A stretch of DNA of 64,000 nt, from assembly GCA_030849805.1 (NCBI GenBank), contig JASANZ010002245.1:38823-102822 (forward strand), given 5' to 3'. Positions 9,147 to 17,940 of the stretch are shown piece by piece. Made by a program: the position numbers and the translations under genes. Each line of letters opens with the position of its first letter. The first letter of the stretch is position 1. The DNA is from Sergeia podlipaevii (lineage: Eukaryota > Euglenozoa > Kinetoplastea > Trypanosomatida > Trypanosomatidae). The notes beneath the pieces were generated by a model. That model searched no databases and was not told where the DNA came from. It was given only the letters and a program-made list of their open reading frames with translations.

Positions 9147-10826
9147 TCAGCGTCGGCGGCGATCGTCACCGCGGCGGCCCCCATCATACCTTCCTCCACC
9201 GCGTCTCTCTCCTCCACGATCGCGGCTGCGTGTACGCCGGTGTTTCCGGTCGCGAGAACGATGGCGCCTGCGGTCTCTACTACAACTTCGCGAGTCGCTC
9301 CTGCGGCGCCTCTCATCCCGTCCACCACTACGCGAGCGTTTGCTGCCACGCTCCATGCGGGCCTTCTCCCTTTCCTTTTCACGCTGCTTCTCCTCTGCGC
9401 GACGGCGCTTGTGTATCTGTCCAATATCTTCAAACTGTGTTGTATCTATAATTGACTCCACAGGTGCTGCTAGTGGTGGTGGTGCTGAGGCAGGAGTAGG
9501 AAGCGGAAGGCCAAGCACCATGTTGAGAGCGTCGGGGAAAGGTAAGATCGGTGGCACAGGTACAACCGTTGCTTTTGTGATTTCGTTCTCGGGCGGAGGA
9601 GTCACAAGACGTTTGGGAGGTGGGGTCAAAGACGATATGGAGGATGACGACAAGCTCGAAGAAGAACTCTGCAGCGATGACGACGTCATTGGCGGTGTAA
9701 GAAGTTTCTCCGTCTCTGTCGCCTCTGCTGCCTGCGCAACTACATCTACGGTTGTTGTCGCTGCCGCTTCCGCTTCTGCCGCATTCTGCCTCTCCATTGC
9801 CACCAGTTGCTCTTGATACTGCTGCTTTGTAACATGCGGTAAAGGGGGCATAAACCGCCGGACACGCTCCAGGTTGCCGGAAGCGGGAATGAAGGAAGTG
9901 GTGATGTGCTGCTGATACGCTCTCTCTATCTTGCCAATGCTTTCCGCTGTGACCCCAAATGCGTCGTACTCCCAGTGCGGTGGCAGCATGACGGAGCCAG
10001 GCTGCGCAAAACGAATTGCACACACCGCAAGCATTTCTGGTGGCATAGACAAAAGTGCCCAGCACCGTGGGACATCGTTTACCCAGGCGACTGCCTTGGC
10101 TGCCCACTGCAAAAACTCTGGAGAGAGTGGTTGCTGCGAGTATTGCTCATCGCCACCACCCATCGATGCGGAGGTACTGCGATTGCCCACAAGCATACTA
10201 AGAAACGTCAAGACGTACTTGTATGGGGTTTCTACAAAGGTTTGGAAGCCCAACTGATGCAGCAGCTCCTCCTCGGCTTGCAACACACAGGTACGAAAAT
10301 CTGCTACACGGTCATCTGGTGGTCTTCTAGAGGAAATGACAGGTTGACGGCAGCGACGCTGTGCTAGGCGAACAAAGAGGGAGACGATGGAGCGTAGGCG
10401 TAATGATTTTTGTTCCATCTTCGCAGCGACTAGCAGACACGCCGCACAGAGATAGACTATATCATCATGGTCCATCAGGTGTTCAATGCAGTAATCAAGC
10501 GGTGCGGTGAGATCCACTAGCGGCCGTAGCCCAGACGCCATAAGGACATCGACGTGGTCAGGGACAAAGTATTTTTCTAGCGCCGTGCCATCAGTAGCCT
10601 CCTCCTTGCCATCCTGCTGTGGTTGCTCGGGAGAGCATGTCTTGGTGTTTGCGGCTGGCAGATAGCAAGAGCGAACGTTTTCTTTTACTGAGTTCTGGAA
10701 ACGCTGAAAGAGCGCTGAGGCCCTGTAGATGGTGGTAGGTCTTGCCCTCGCAAGAACTCCAGCTGTGCGGATGAAGTCGGTACCGTACGCGCAGTATGCA
10801 GCGTAGGCGTCCTCTTCGTCCCACAT
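9147..10826 (-). CDS. Cyclin L-like protein with C-terminal RS domain
   Basis: This 559-residue protein has a cyclin fold in its N-terminal half. ASALFQRF starts the box, followed by the helix YLCAACLLVAAKMEQKSLRL and then EEELLHQLGFQTFVETPYKYV, the hallmark order of transcription/splicing cyclins. After a Ser/Pro/Ala-rich linker, the last 90 residues are an Arg/Ser-Arg/Asp repeat region (RSRDRKHRRTRSRDRGGERR). Cyclin box plus RS tail is the architecture of cyclin L, which pairs with CDK11-type kinases in pre-mRNA processing. In T. brucei an L-type cyclin, CYC12, partners CRK9, a kinase needed for trans-splicing; orthology to it is my inference. The start is an ATG at 10826, first after a candidate acceptor AG at 10911-10910. 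Confidence 0.82.
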   Translation of the reverse strand: MWDEEDAYAAYCAYGTDFIRTAGVLARARPTTIYRASALFQRFQNSVKENVRSCYLPAANTKTCSPEQPQQDGKEEATDGTALEKYFVPDHVDVLMASGLRPLVDLTAPLDYCIEHLMDHDDIVYLCAACLLVAAKMEQKSLRLRSIVSLFVRLAQRRCRQPVISSRRPPDDRVADFRTCVLQAEEELLHQLGFQTFVETPYKYVLTFLSMLVGNRSTSASMGGGDEQYSQQPLSPEFLQWAAKAVAWVNDVPRCWALLSMPPEMLAVCAIRFAQPGSVMLPPHWEYDAFGVTAESIGKIERAYQQHITTSFIPASGNLERVRRFMPPLPHVTKQQYQEQLVAMERQNAAEAEAAATTTVDVVAQAAEATETEKLLTPPMTSSSLQSSSSSLSSSSISSLTPPPKRLVTPPPENEITKATVVPVPPILPFPDALNMVLGLPLPTPASAPPPLAAPVESIIDTTQFEDIGQIHKRRRAEEKQREKEREKARMERGSKRSRSGGRDERRRRSDSRSCSRDRRRHRSRDRKHRRTRSRDRGGERRGGGRYDGGRRGDDRRRR

Positions 10827-11414
10827 ACACCACTTGCCTCTACCACCTTTTTCTTTCTTTTATTCGTTTTCTACTAATTATATATATATATTTATTTATT
10901 CTCTTAGCGCTAAAGACAAGAAGAGAAACTGTACACACTTCTAGGTATACTCTGCTTAGCCTTAACGTTGTAAAAGGCAAAAGAAAGATATATAATTTAA
11001 AAAATGAACAATAGATAGAAACAGGAGAGGGGACGCAAAATGTGTGATCAAACGCAATATATGCATGGTTACTGTGTGTGCTGCGCTAAGAAAAAAGGAA
11101 AAAAAAAGGCGTGGAGTACGTGGAATTACGCACTTTTTTTTTCTGCGTCCTTTGAGCTATTCATGTAGGAAAGGAAAGCCGTTAAATACAAAATAGAGAA
11201 TATAATGGAAGCCCAGTGGCAATACAAGCAATAATAATAATAGTAATAATAGTGAAGATGACCAAATAGAAAACAAACTTAGCGCTGCTTTACAACAATA
11301 ATAATAATAGCAGCGATGAAGTCGAGATGGCTCTTAGTACACGGCAAATAAAAGGGAACCCCCCCCTCCTCTCCTTTTTTTCACAAACACGCAGATGCAA
11401 CTCAGTTCATAATC
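10827..11414. other. Intergenic spacer
   Basis: The spacer is AT-rich, with a TA run near 10878-10892, scattered AAT units around 11230-11310 and a C-run near 11360. No gene is supported. Confidence 0.6.
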
Positions 11415-12347
11415 TTACAAGTCAGTAATGCCAGTATAGTCTGTGTCTGTTGTCATATCAGCGCCAAGATCTTCTTTCGTTAACATAGCCCGCACTGCCT
11501 TGAACTCCTCATCAGTGAGAGCACCAACGGCTGGGTCAATCTCAGCAACTCGGTCTTTGTCGCCAGCGCGGATTGCCGCCTGCAGTTGCTGGATCTCATC
11601 ACGAGGAAAGATTTCTGTCTTGCGGCCCTCCTCCTTCGTCATCGAGTGTATCATCCGCTCCACCTCCATCTCCTGTGCGTCAATCTTTACCGGGGCATCC
11701 TCGCGAATGGCCTTCATTACTTGTGCCCGGCTAGCTTTATGCTTGAGGACTTCTGCAAGCTGCCGTTGGTACAAGTCGTGCTTCTCGCACATCTCCATTG
11801 AATGGCAGACGCTGCGCACCACTTGATCCCTGAGAGACTCGCCAGAGATATCTGAGGCTGTTTTCAGGAGTCGCAGCATCAACGCAGGAATCTTGTCAGC
11901 CTCCTCATCATCCACTGCACGCTCGCAGATGCTAGAAATGGAGGTGCACGTGCTCTTGCAAGCCGAAAAATAGTCCATCACGACAGTCGATAGAGGTTGT
12001 GACTGAGACTTTGGGTTTACCTTTACCTCTACTCGGCGAATCCATTCTCCTTCCTCTTTGAACGGATTGCACACCTTCTCAATGATGGTCAGTATCTCAT
12101 CCTCGCGCACCTTCAGTCCCTGCGCCTCTCGTTGCTCGCGCAGGGCCTGCACCTGTAGTTGGATGTTTATCATTGTGTAGGCACACGCATCACATGCCAT
12201 GGCATCAAGAATAGGCTCTGGAAGCATGGGATGAACTGGGAGGTCCTTCTTTGCGTTTGTGGGTACTGCACCAAACAGTACTATCGATGCAAGAAGCAGT
12301 ACCAGCACCGCAGTACGTGAGTGTAGTGTAGCGACTCGCATTACCAT
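11415..12347 (-). CDS. Secretory-pathway protein, saposin/canopy-like
   Basis: This is a 310-residue protein with a clear signal peptide: after MVMRVATLHSRT come about 18 hydrophobic residues and a small-residue cleavage region, AVPTNA. The mature part begins with a CxxC (Cys52, Cys55, in MACDACAYT) and has further cysteines near 93, 130, 134, 141, 181 and 187, spread over amphipathic helices. This spacing resembles saposin-fold or canopy-family ER proteins. The last 100 residues are charged and helical and end in GITDL, which is not a standard ER-retention signal. The frame extends one codon further to a TTG at 12350, so the first ATG is at 12347; MRVATLHS at 12341 is an alternative. Secretion into the ER is well supported, while the fold assignment is tentative. 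Confidence 0.7.
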   Translation of the reverse strand: MVMRVATLHSRTAVLVLLLASIVLFGAVPTNAKKDLPVHPMLPEPILDAMACDACAYTMINIQLQVQALREQREAQGLKVREDEILTIIEKVCNPFKEEGEWIRRVEVKVNPKSQSQPLSTVVMDYFSACKSTCTSISSICERAVDDEEADKIPALMLRLLKTASDISGESLRDQVVRSVCHSMEMCEKHDLYQRQLAEVLKHKASRAQVMKAIREDAPVKIDAQEMEVERMIHSMTKEEGRKTEIFPRDEIQQLQAAIRAGDKDRVAEIDPAVGALTDEEFKAVRAMLTKEDLGADMTTDTDYTGITDL

Positions 12348-12768
12348 CAACGAATGGTAGCTAAGTTATGTATGTATTTGAGATAGATGTGAGTATCTAG
12401 TGTGAGCACCAGCAGGGTTTTGCGTGTATATCTATGTGTGCATGAAAATCAAAGATAGAGAAAGATGAGCAGTAACGATGTTGATAGACAACAGAGTAGA
12501 ACGAAGAGAATTGATATCTGAGACATCGCGTCCTTTTTTTTTTTAACAAGGAAGCGTGGTGCCTTTGGAAGCACTTCAAAAATGATAAGTGGGTAACACG
12601 GTGAGTGTATATATATGTGTGTGTAAACAATAAGTTATGGTGAAACAGTTAACCGATGCCCCCCCCTCCATAGCTGAGGCATTATATAGATTTAAGTAGA
12701 CACGTTGGAGAATCATGTAACATAGAGGAAGTTTGTCCTCTATCATTGCAGTTTATGTAGGGATGCTA
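12348..12768. other. Intergenic spacer
   Basis: The spacer is AT-rich, with a TA/TG run near 12606-12624 and a C-run near 12660. No gene is supported. Confidence 0.6.
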
Positions 12769-14913
12769 CTACCGAGCGGAGCGGAGAACAGCTGGAGCAG
12801 CATCCTTCAGCCACTCCTCGTGCACCACTGACACATCCTTCATGTATCGCTTAGTCGTGCGCACGACGCTGTTAAACACTACCAGCGCTGGCTTCTTGCG
12901 GTGCGTGAAGAGCACACTGGATGGATGCAGGTGAACAGGGATGTGCCCAACCACTGTTTGGTAGAGACCCAGCTTGGCATTGAAGAAGGCAGCATTGAGG
13001 AAGTAACCAAAGCACAACGAACGCCGAAGCGGCTCAAAGTCGTAGAGATTAGTCTTGCCATGCGGGTACCGCTTATGGTCAAGATCCCCACCCTCTGAGC
13101 GGCCCTTGAGGCGATTATAGGTCTCTAGTAGGTCCTCATCATCGCCAGCACCATCACGGCCACGCTTCTTACCTAGAGCAGAGGATGAAGATGCATGTGC
13201 CGCGGCACTATCCGCATCGCTGCGGAGTGAAGCAAGTGACTTGGGAATAAGCTTCTCAAAGAGTTCCTCGTCGCTCTTTTCGGCAAGGATGGCGGTGAGC
13301 TGCGTCATGATGTCCTCTGCCTTGAGCAGCTGCCGATGACTGAGCGAGTGCGCCTCGCACCAGAGTGCCCTTTGGGGCTTAGGAGAACGTCGGTAAGCCT
13401 GGTAGATGCTCAAAAGTGTGGCATGATCGCCAGCGGACTTAGCAAACTCACGCTTGCACTTATCAGCGCCATCCTTGTGCTCGCCAGAGCTAAGGAAGAG
13501 ATTCTCGGTCGTGGTCAACGCTACCACGGTGACCGCGTCACGCGCGACCCCCATCGCCTTACCGGCAAGCAGCACCATGGCGGACATCGGCTCAATGGGA
13601 AAGTCTGTGAGACGCCTTCCAAGTGGGGTGATGTTGCCCTCTCTATCAAGTGCCTGCAGCACCATCAGAGTCTCCTCAGCCTTTACCACCGCTGAGGCCT
13701 GTGGTGCGTCCATAAACTCAAAGCCGAGGATATCGCGAATGCCAAGACTCTTCATCTGAAGCACAACGCTGAGAAGACTACTGCGACGGATCTCGGGGGT
13801 AGTGTTTTCCTGCAGGCTCTCAAAGGCGGCGGCGGTGAAGAGACGATAGCACTTGCCAGAAGTCATGCGACCCGCACGACCTGTACGCTGCGTTGCCTGT
13901 GCACGACTAATATCCACTTCGGCAAGGGTCTCCATCCCTGTCTTGCTGTTAAATGTTTTCGCCTTGACCACACCCGCATCCACGACATAGCGGATGCCCT
14001 CCACGGTAATGGACGTTTCTGCGATATTTGTCGCCAAGATAACTTTCCGCTCACCGCGCGGTGCTGGATCAAATACGCGAAGCTGCTGTTCGTACGGCAT
14101 CGCAGAGTAGAGCGTCAAGACAAGGTAGTTGGGCACATCATTGGGAAGCATCTTGAGCCGCTGCTGCAGCACTTGCTTTGCATTCTCAATTTCCTCCTGA
14201 CCCGTTAAGAAGCACAAGATATCACCAGCAGACTCCTTCTGATGGATCTGCAAGATGGTGCTCACTGCCGCCTCTACATAGTCCGCCTGTGGCTCTATGG
14301 TGTGCATGATATCCACTGGGAAGGTGCGACCGTGCACAACACCAATTGGCGCATTCCACCAGAACTTCGAGAACTGATCTGCGTTCAAGGTGGCGGACAT
14401 GACAATAATCTTGAGGCCTTCGCGTTCGCGCGCAATAGACTTGAGTAGGCCGAACAATACGTCGCCATGCAGCGTGCGCTCGTGGGCCTCATCCAGGATG
14501 ATGCAGCTATACTTGCTCAGCTTAGGATCAGCCTGAATCTCACGAAGTAAAATACCATCCGTTAGAAACTTGATTTTCGTATCGTCTGTGCAGGTGTCAT
14601 CAAAGCGCACCGCATAGCCTACCTCGCCACCTACCTTGCCTCCGCGCTGCTGCGCCACGTGGCGAGCAATGCTCACTGCAGCCACTCGACGCGGCTGCGT
14701 GCACCCAACGATGCCCCCAGAAGGTACCGGCTTGCCATCCTTGTGATGACGTCTCCTTGTTATTACTTCATCCCACACATACTGAGGTATCTGAGTCGTT
14801 TTTCCAGAACCGGTTTCACCAACAATGATAACCGCGCGGTTTTTGCGAATCATGCGCACAATGGCATCCTTTGCCTCCGTGACAGGGAGCACAAGGGAGT
14901 TGGAGGTCGACAT
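12769..14913 (-). CDS. DEAH-box RNA helicase
   Basis: This 714-residue ATP-dependent RNA helicase of the DEAH/RHA family has all core motifs: GETGSGKTT (32-40, ATP binding), TQPRRVAA, DEAH (141-144), SAT (173-175), FLTGQEEIE, ATNIAETSIT and QRTGRAGR (342-349). It is followed by the winged-helix/HA2 region (PLGRRLTDFPIEPMSAMVLL) and a C-terminal OB-fold region. A Ser/Ala-rich insert with KKRGRDGAGDDED lies near residue 600. There is almost no N-terminal extension, so it is a minimal enzyme of the DHX15/DHX33/PRP22-core type. Which RNP it remodels cannot be read. The start is the ATG at 14913, 13 nt after TTGCTTCTTAG; in-frame codons upstream look like spacer. Confidence 0.95.
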   Translation of the reverse strand: MSTSNSLVLPVTEAKDAIVRMIRKNRAVIIVGETGSGKTTQIPQYVWDEVITRRRHHKDGKPVPSGGIVGCTQPRRVAAVSIARHVAQQRGGKVGGEVGYAVRFDDTCTDDTKIKFLTDGILLREIQADPKLSKYSCIILDEAHERTLHGDVLFGLLKSIAREREGLKIIVMSATLNADQFSKFWWNAPIGVVHGRTFPVDIMHTIEPQADYVEAAVSTILQIHQKESAGDILCFLTGQEEIENAKQVLQQRLKMLPNDVPNYLVLTLYSAMPYEQQLRVFDPAPRGERKVILATNIAETSITVEGIRYVVDAGVVKAKTFNSKTGMETLAEVDISRAQATQRTGRAGRMTSGKCYRLFTAAAFESLQENTTPEIRRSSLLSVVLQMKSLGIRDILGFEFMDAPQASAVVKAEETLMVLQALDREGNITPLGRRLTDFPIEPMSAMVLLAGKAMGVARDAVTVVALTTTENLFLSSGEHKDGADKCKREFAKSAGDHATLLSIYQAYRRSPKPQRALWCEAHSLSHRQLLKAEDIMTQLTAILAEKSDEELFEKLIPKSLASLRSDADSAAAHASSSSALGKKRGRDGAGDDEDLLETYNRLKGRSEGGDLDHKRYPHGKTNLYDFEPLRRSLCFGYFLNAAFFNAKLGLYQTVVGHIPVHLHPSSVLFTHRKKPALVVFNSVVRTTKRYMKDVSVVHEEWLKDAAPAVLRSAR

Positions 14914-15518
14914 GAACACTATCAGCCTAAGAAGCAATATATATATGAAAAGATCAATGCACGAATACAAGCACTATCTGATTCAGGCTGCACAGGCTCC
15001 TCTGTGTTCGTGTATTTATGAGTGAATCCACTTCACGTGAGGGGCTAGAGTTCTCCTAAACAATGAGGAAAAAGAAACAACAACAGCGACAAGAACAGTA
15101 GCGTCTTGCCAAAATGACACTTTACTCTAGCTACAATGAAGCGAAGGAAAAATACAGGAACAAGAAAACATACCATCAAATGAAGTACAAACAGCACCGT
15201 ATATCCCAATTTCTCTCTTCGCTTCCACATTTAGAAAGGAAGCGAGTCAACTGCAATAAGATGGACATCGCAAAATACAATGCGCAATGCACATGTATCA
15301 CGCACATGATTCCGTTTCTTTTTTCTTTTAGAAAACGCCACACATAGCAGATGACTCAACGAGAAACACAACGACACATTATTTTCTGTAATGAAAAGCT
15401 TTTGCAAAAAGCAAAGGAAAAGGACAAGAGATGAACAATACAACTTGTCTCTGTCTTACTTCCTTGCGTTCTCTAGCAAGGAAAAATATATATCGCTGCA
15501 AATGTGCTTTAAAAAAAA
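14914..15518. other. Intergenic spacer
   Basis: This is AT-rich spacer. A short TA run and TTGCTTCTTAG, a likely splice acceptor for the helicase, lie at the left edge. No gene is supported. Confidence 0.6.
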
Positions 15519-16235
15519 TTACCCACACAGCGATGCCAAATCTCCACCAAACTGGTACTCAGCCGGTGTGTTGTTAAAGAAGTGCTGAAACTGATAAGAG
15601 GTGTAAACATAATAGGGGACATCAAGAGGTTGCAAGCGTGTCCACTCAGCACGCGCAGCATCACCCATTGGTGTGCGTGCCTTGAGTGCAGTGGAAAGGA
15701 GTTGATGGCCTGGATAGGTCGCCTCAGCCCACTGCTCTGCAACCAACAGACCAAATAAAAGAGGGATACTGCGTCCACGGATAATGCGCGGCAACTTTTC
15801 GTGGAATATCTTCGAAAACACATAAAGCGGGGGAGTGACAATCACAAACGGTGCAATCACCATTTGATACTTCATAAACCGGTAGGAAGCCCAGAACTTC
15901 TTTTCCTCAGCGGTGGCTGGTAGCTCATCGTTCATGCAGATCGACCTACAGTTGTCCATTAGGATCTTGATGTTACGCACCTTATCACGTGTGTGGCGCT
16001 CGCTTGGAAGGGCATAGAGAGGGACCCGATAGCTAAGCCCATCGGTACCGTGCCAGCTGTGCGTCTTGGGATCAAACGTCTCCGGGTCATTATCAACTAG
16101 CCTCGCTGCCTCAAAGGACGTCTGTGTGGTGCCAAAGATCACTTGGGTAAAGTCCCACAGAAAACCAGAGCCAGCGCTTGCTAAGTCAAACAGGGAAGGA
16201 ATATTGTTCCCAATACCAGTGTTGTAGTGCGACAT
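15519..16235 (-). CDS. Unidentified protein with hydrophobic segments
   Basis: This 238-residue protein is not one I recognise. It starts MSHYNTGIGNNIPSLFDLAS; six further upstream codons begin with GTG and are not used. The middle has a hydrophobic segment near residues 131-148 (VIAPFVIVTPPLYVF) and a second near 160-172 (IPLLFGLLVAEQW), so one or two membrane passes are plausible. The N-terminal third is polar with aromatic residues, and the C-terminus ends FGGDLASLCG. There is no signal peptide and no clear presequence. The length, balanced codon use and a proper ATG make it a real gene. It may be an organelle membrane protein, but nothing in the sequence proves location or function. Confidence 0.8.
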   Translation of the reverse strand: MSHYNTGIGNNIPSLFDLASAGSGFLWDFTQVIFGTTQTSFEAARLVDNDPETFDPKTHSWHGTDGLSYRVPLYALPSERHTRDKVRNIKILMDNCRSICMNDELPATAEEKKFWASYRFMKYQMVIAPFVIVTPPLYVFSKIFHEKLPRIIRGRSIPLLFGLLVAEQWAEATYPGHQLLSTALKARTPMGDAARAEWTRLQPLDVPYYVYTSYQFQHFFNNTPAEYQFGGDLASLCG

Positions 16236-16553
16236 GCTATGCCGTACCCTCACCTACGGAAGCAAATATTTGAATGTTATAGAAAAAAAAAACGGGGAGT
16301 GATTTAAAAATAAAGGAAGGTAAAAACAAAAATGCTAAGTATAGATGTTAATTGCATTAAAGGTAGGGTATTCTGAGCGGATCACCTCGGCATTTGATAA
16401 TATTCTGCCTCTTTATTTCTCTTAATAATAGTCATTCATTAGTGCAACGTTGTAATATTGTAGAAAAAAGAACGGTTACAATATATATATATATATATAT
16501 TCTGTGAGTTCATAGGAAATGGTGTATGTAGAGCGGTAAAAAAAAAAAACGCC
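16236..16553. other. Intergenic spacer with TA tract
   Basis: The spacer is AT-rich, with a (TA)10 tract at 16481-16501. No gene is supported. Confidence 0.6.
16481..16501. repeat. (TA)n tract
   Basis: An uninterrupted AT dinucleotide run of about 21 bp. Confidence 0.95.
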
Positions 16554-17528
16554 TTATGACCTCCAGGAGTCCGTCTCAGGACGATATGGCGCTGCAAGCA
16601 GTTGCAGGCGCGGATCGTTTCCTTTCATAGCGTTGAAGTCACTTCGCCTGTTTCGCGCGCCGTAAATGCATCCCAACCTCGGCTTCGTTTCCAACGCGGC
16701 TGGGGTATCCTTGAACTTCTCTTGCAGGAACTTGTAATTCTCAATACCACGCAATTTTGATACCTCCTCCACTGTAGGTGGCTTCACTTGCGCCATCTTG
16801 TCCCTAGGACGGGCGAAAGCGTACGCACGGTCCATGCGCTTCGCTGCCACTTCCGCTACATGCAACATCTCATCCCGCTTGTCAACACACCGCATTTCGT
16901 CGCATATTTGTGCCGCCCGCACGAGCACCGCAACGGCGTCGGGGTGCGAGTGTGAACATGCTTGAGCGTACTGCGCACAGCCCTCTACATACTGAAGAAA
17001 AGTATCCTGATCCGGCTCCGGCAGAGCATCGAAGGGCTTTAGCTGCCCCAATAGCCGCAGTTCGCTAAAGCACTCCAGCGCTTCTAGCAGCATACAAGCC
17101 TTGTCAAAGCCACGATTACCATCGCGCACCTTCCAGCGTTCCTCCATTATTTTTACAATGGCATCCAGGCGTTCCGCTGGCGGTATGTCTCTGAGATTGT
17201 TTGTCGAAAACACAAAGCGATCATTGGCGCTGTCGTCACGATAGACAGCAAAATTCTCGGTTGCTTCACGCTCATGACCTTTTTCAGAAACCGATTCATA
17301 GTTATTGCCCGCCGTCAGCCACCAGTTTCTGGAAAAGCGCTGAACATCCTTCACAAGACTCTTATAACGTGCTTTGGGGTATTGGTGAAGGTTGCGTATG
17401 CCACATTTCTGTTCGCACAGTGAACTAGAAGAGCCGATCGTGGCTGTGAAATTCAGACCAACACAAAGAGAAATTTCGACGCTATGGCCCTGGTGGGACT
17501 CCGCCAGCATTGATGTCAGCCTCTTCAT
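16554..17528 (-). CDS. Unidentified protein
   Basis: This 324-residue protein is not one I recognise. The first 75 residues are rich in Ser, Arg and Lys with few acidic residues. The rest is mostly helical (for example PPAERLDAIVKIMEERWKV and DAVAVLVRAAQICDEMR), giving the look of short alpha-helical repeats. It ends with a basic, proline-containing tail. There is no transmembrane segment and no known motif. The start is an ATG at 17528; a second ATG six codons in is equally possible. A pyrimidine tract with AG around 17610-17585 could serve as acceptor. Coding status rests on length and composition against the AT-rich flanks. Confidence 0.8.
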   Translation of the reverse strand: MKRLTSMLAESHQGHSVEISLCVGLNFTATIGSSSSLCEQKCGIRNLHQYPKARYKSLVKDVQRFSRNWWLTAGNNYESVSEKGHEREATENFAVYRDDSANDRFVFSTNNLRDIPPAERLDAIVKIMEERWKVRDGNRGFDKACMLLEALECFSELRLLGQLKPFDALPEPDQDTFLQYVEGCAQYAQACSHSHPDAVAVLVRAAQICDEMRCVDKRDEMLHVAEVAAKRMDRAYAFARPRDKMAQVKPPTVEEVSKLRGIENYKFLQEKFKDTPAALETKPRLGCIYGARNRRSDFNAMKGNDPRLQLLAAPYRPETDSWRS

Positions 17529-17940
17529 GCTTGTTCTTCTCCCCTTCCCTCTCGTAGTAATGTGCGAGAATACTATTGTTTGTACTCCAATAAAATATCA
17601 AAAGAAAGAAAGGATTCTTTTCAAGTAAGCGAAATCAGCATGCACATAGTGTTGCTTGTTAGAAAAAAATTGCATTTGAGGAGTACAAACGCTCAAGGCA
17701 AGTTCAACAAAAGCAACAGTAAAAAAAAAAATAGCATAATAGTGAAGTATTTCTTAAATTCTCAGTGGAGGAATGTTCTTGTCGTGCTTGCTTCCTTCGA
17801 GATATTTGATGTACTAGGTCGCAAAAGTGTGAAAAAAGGAACAGAGAGATAAACGGAAAGAATCCCCCTCCTTACGGGGGAGGGGGGGAAGGCAAACATT
17901 GAGTGATCACACACACCGTCATGATATCGGGAATAAAGAC
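17529..17940. other. Intergenic spacer
   Basis: The spacer is AT-rich, with a G-rich run at about 17877-17889 close to the stop of the ASCC2-like gene. No gene is supported. Confidence 0.6.

Noticed and set aside
9070..9816. 248-codon plus-strand frame with Arg/Ser-rich start
   Set aside because: It is antisense to the RS tail of the cyclin gene; Arg/Ser repeats read as Arg/Ser-like on both strands. It has no motif of its own.
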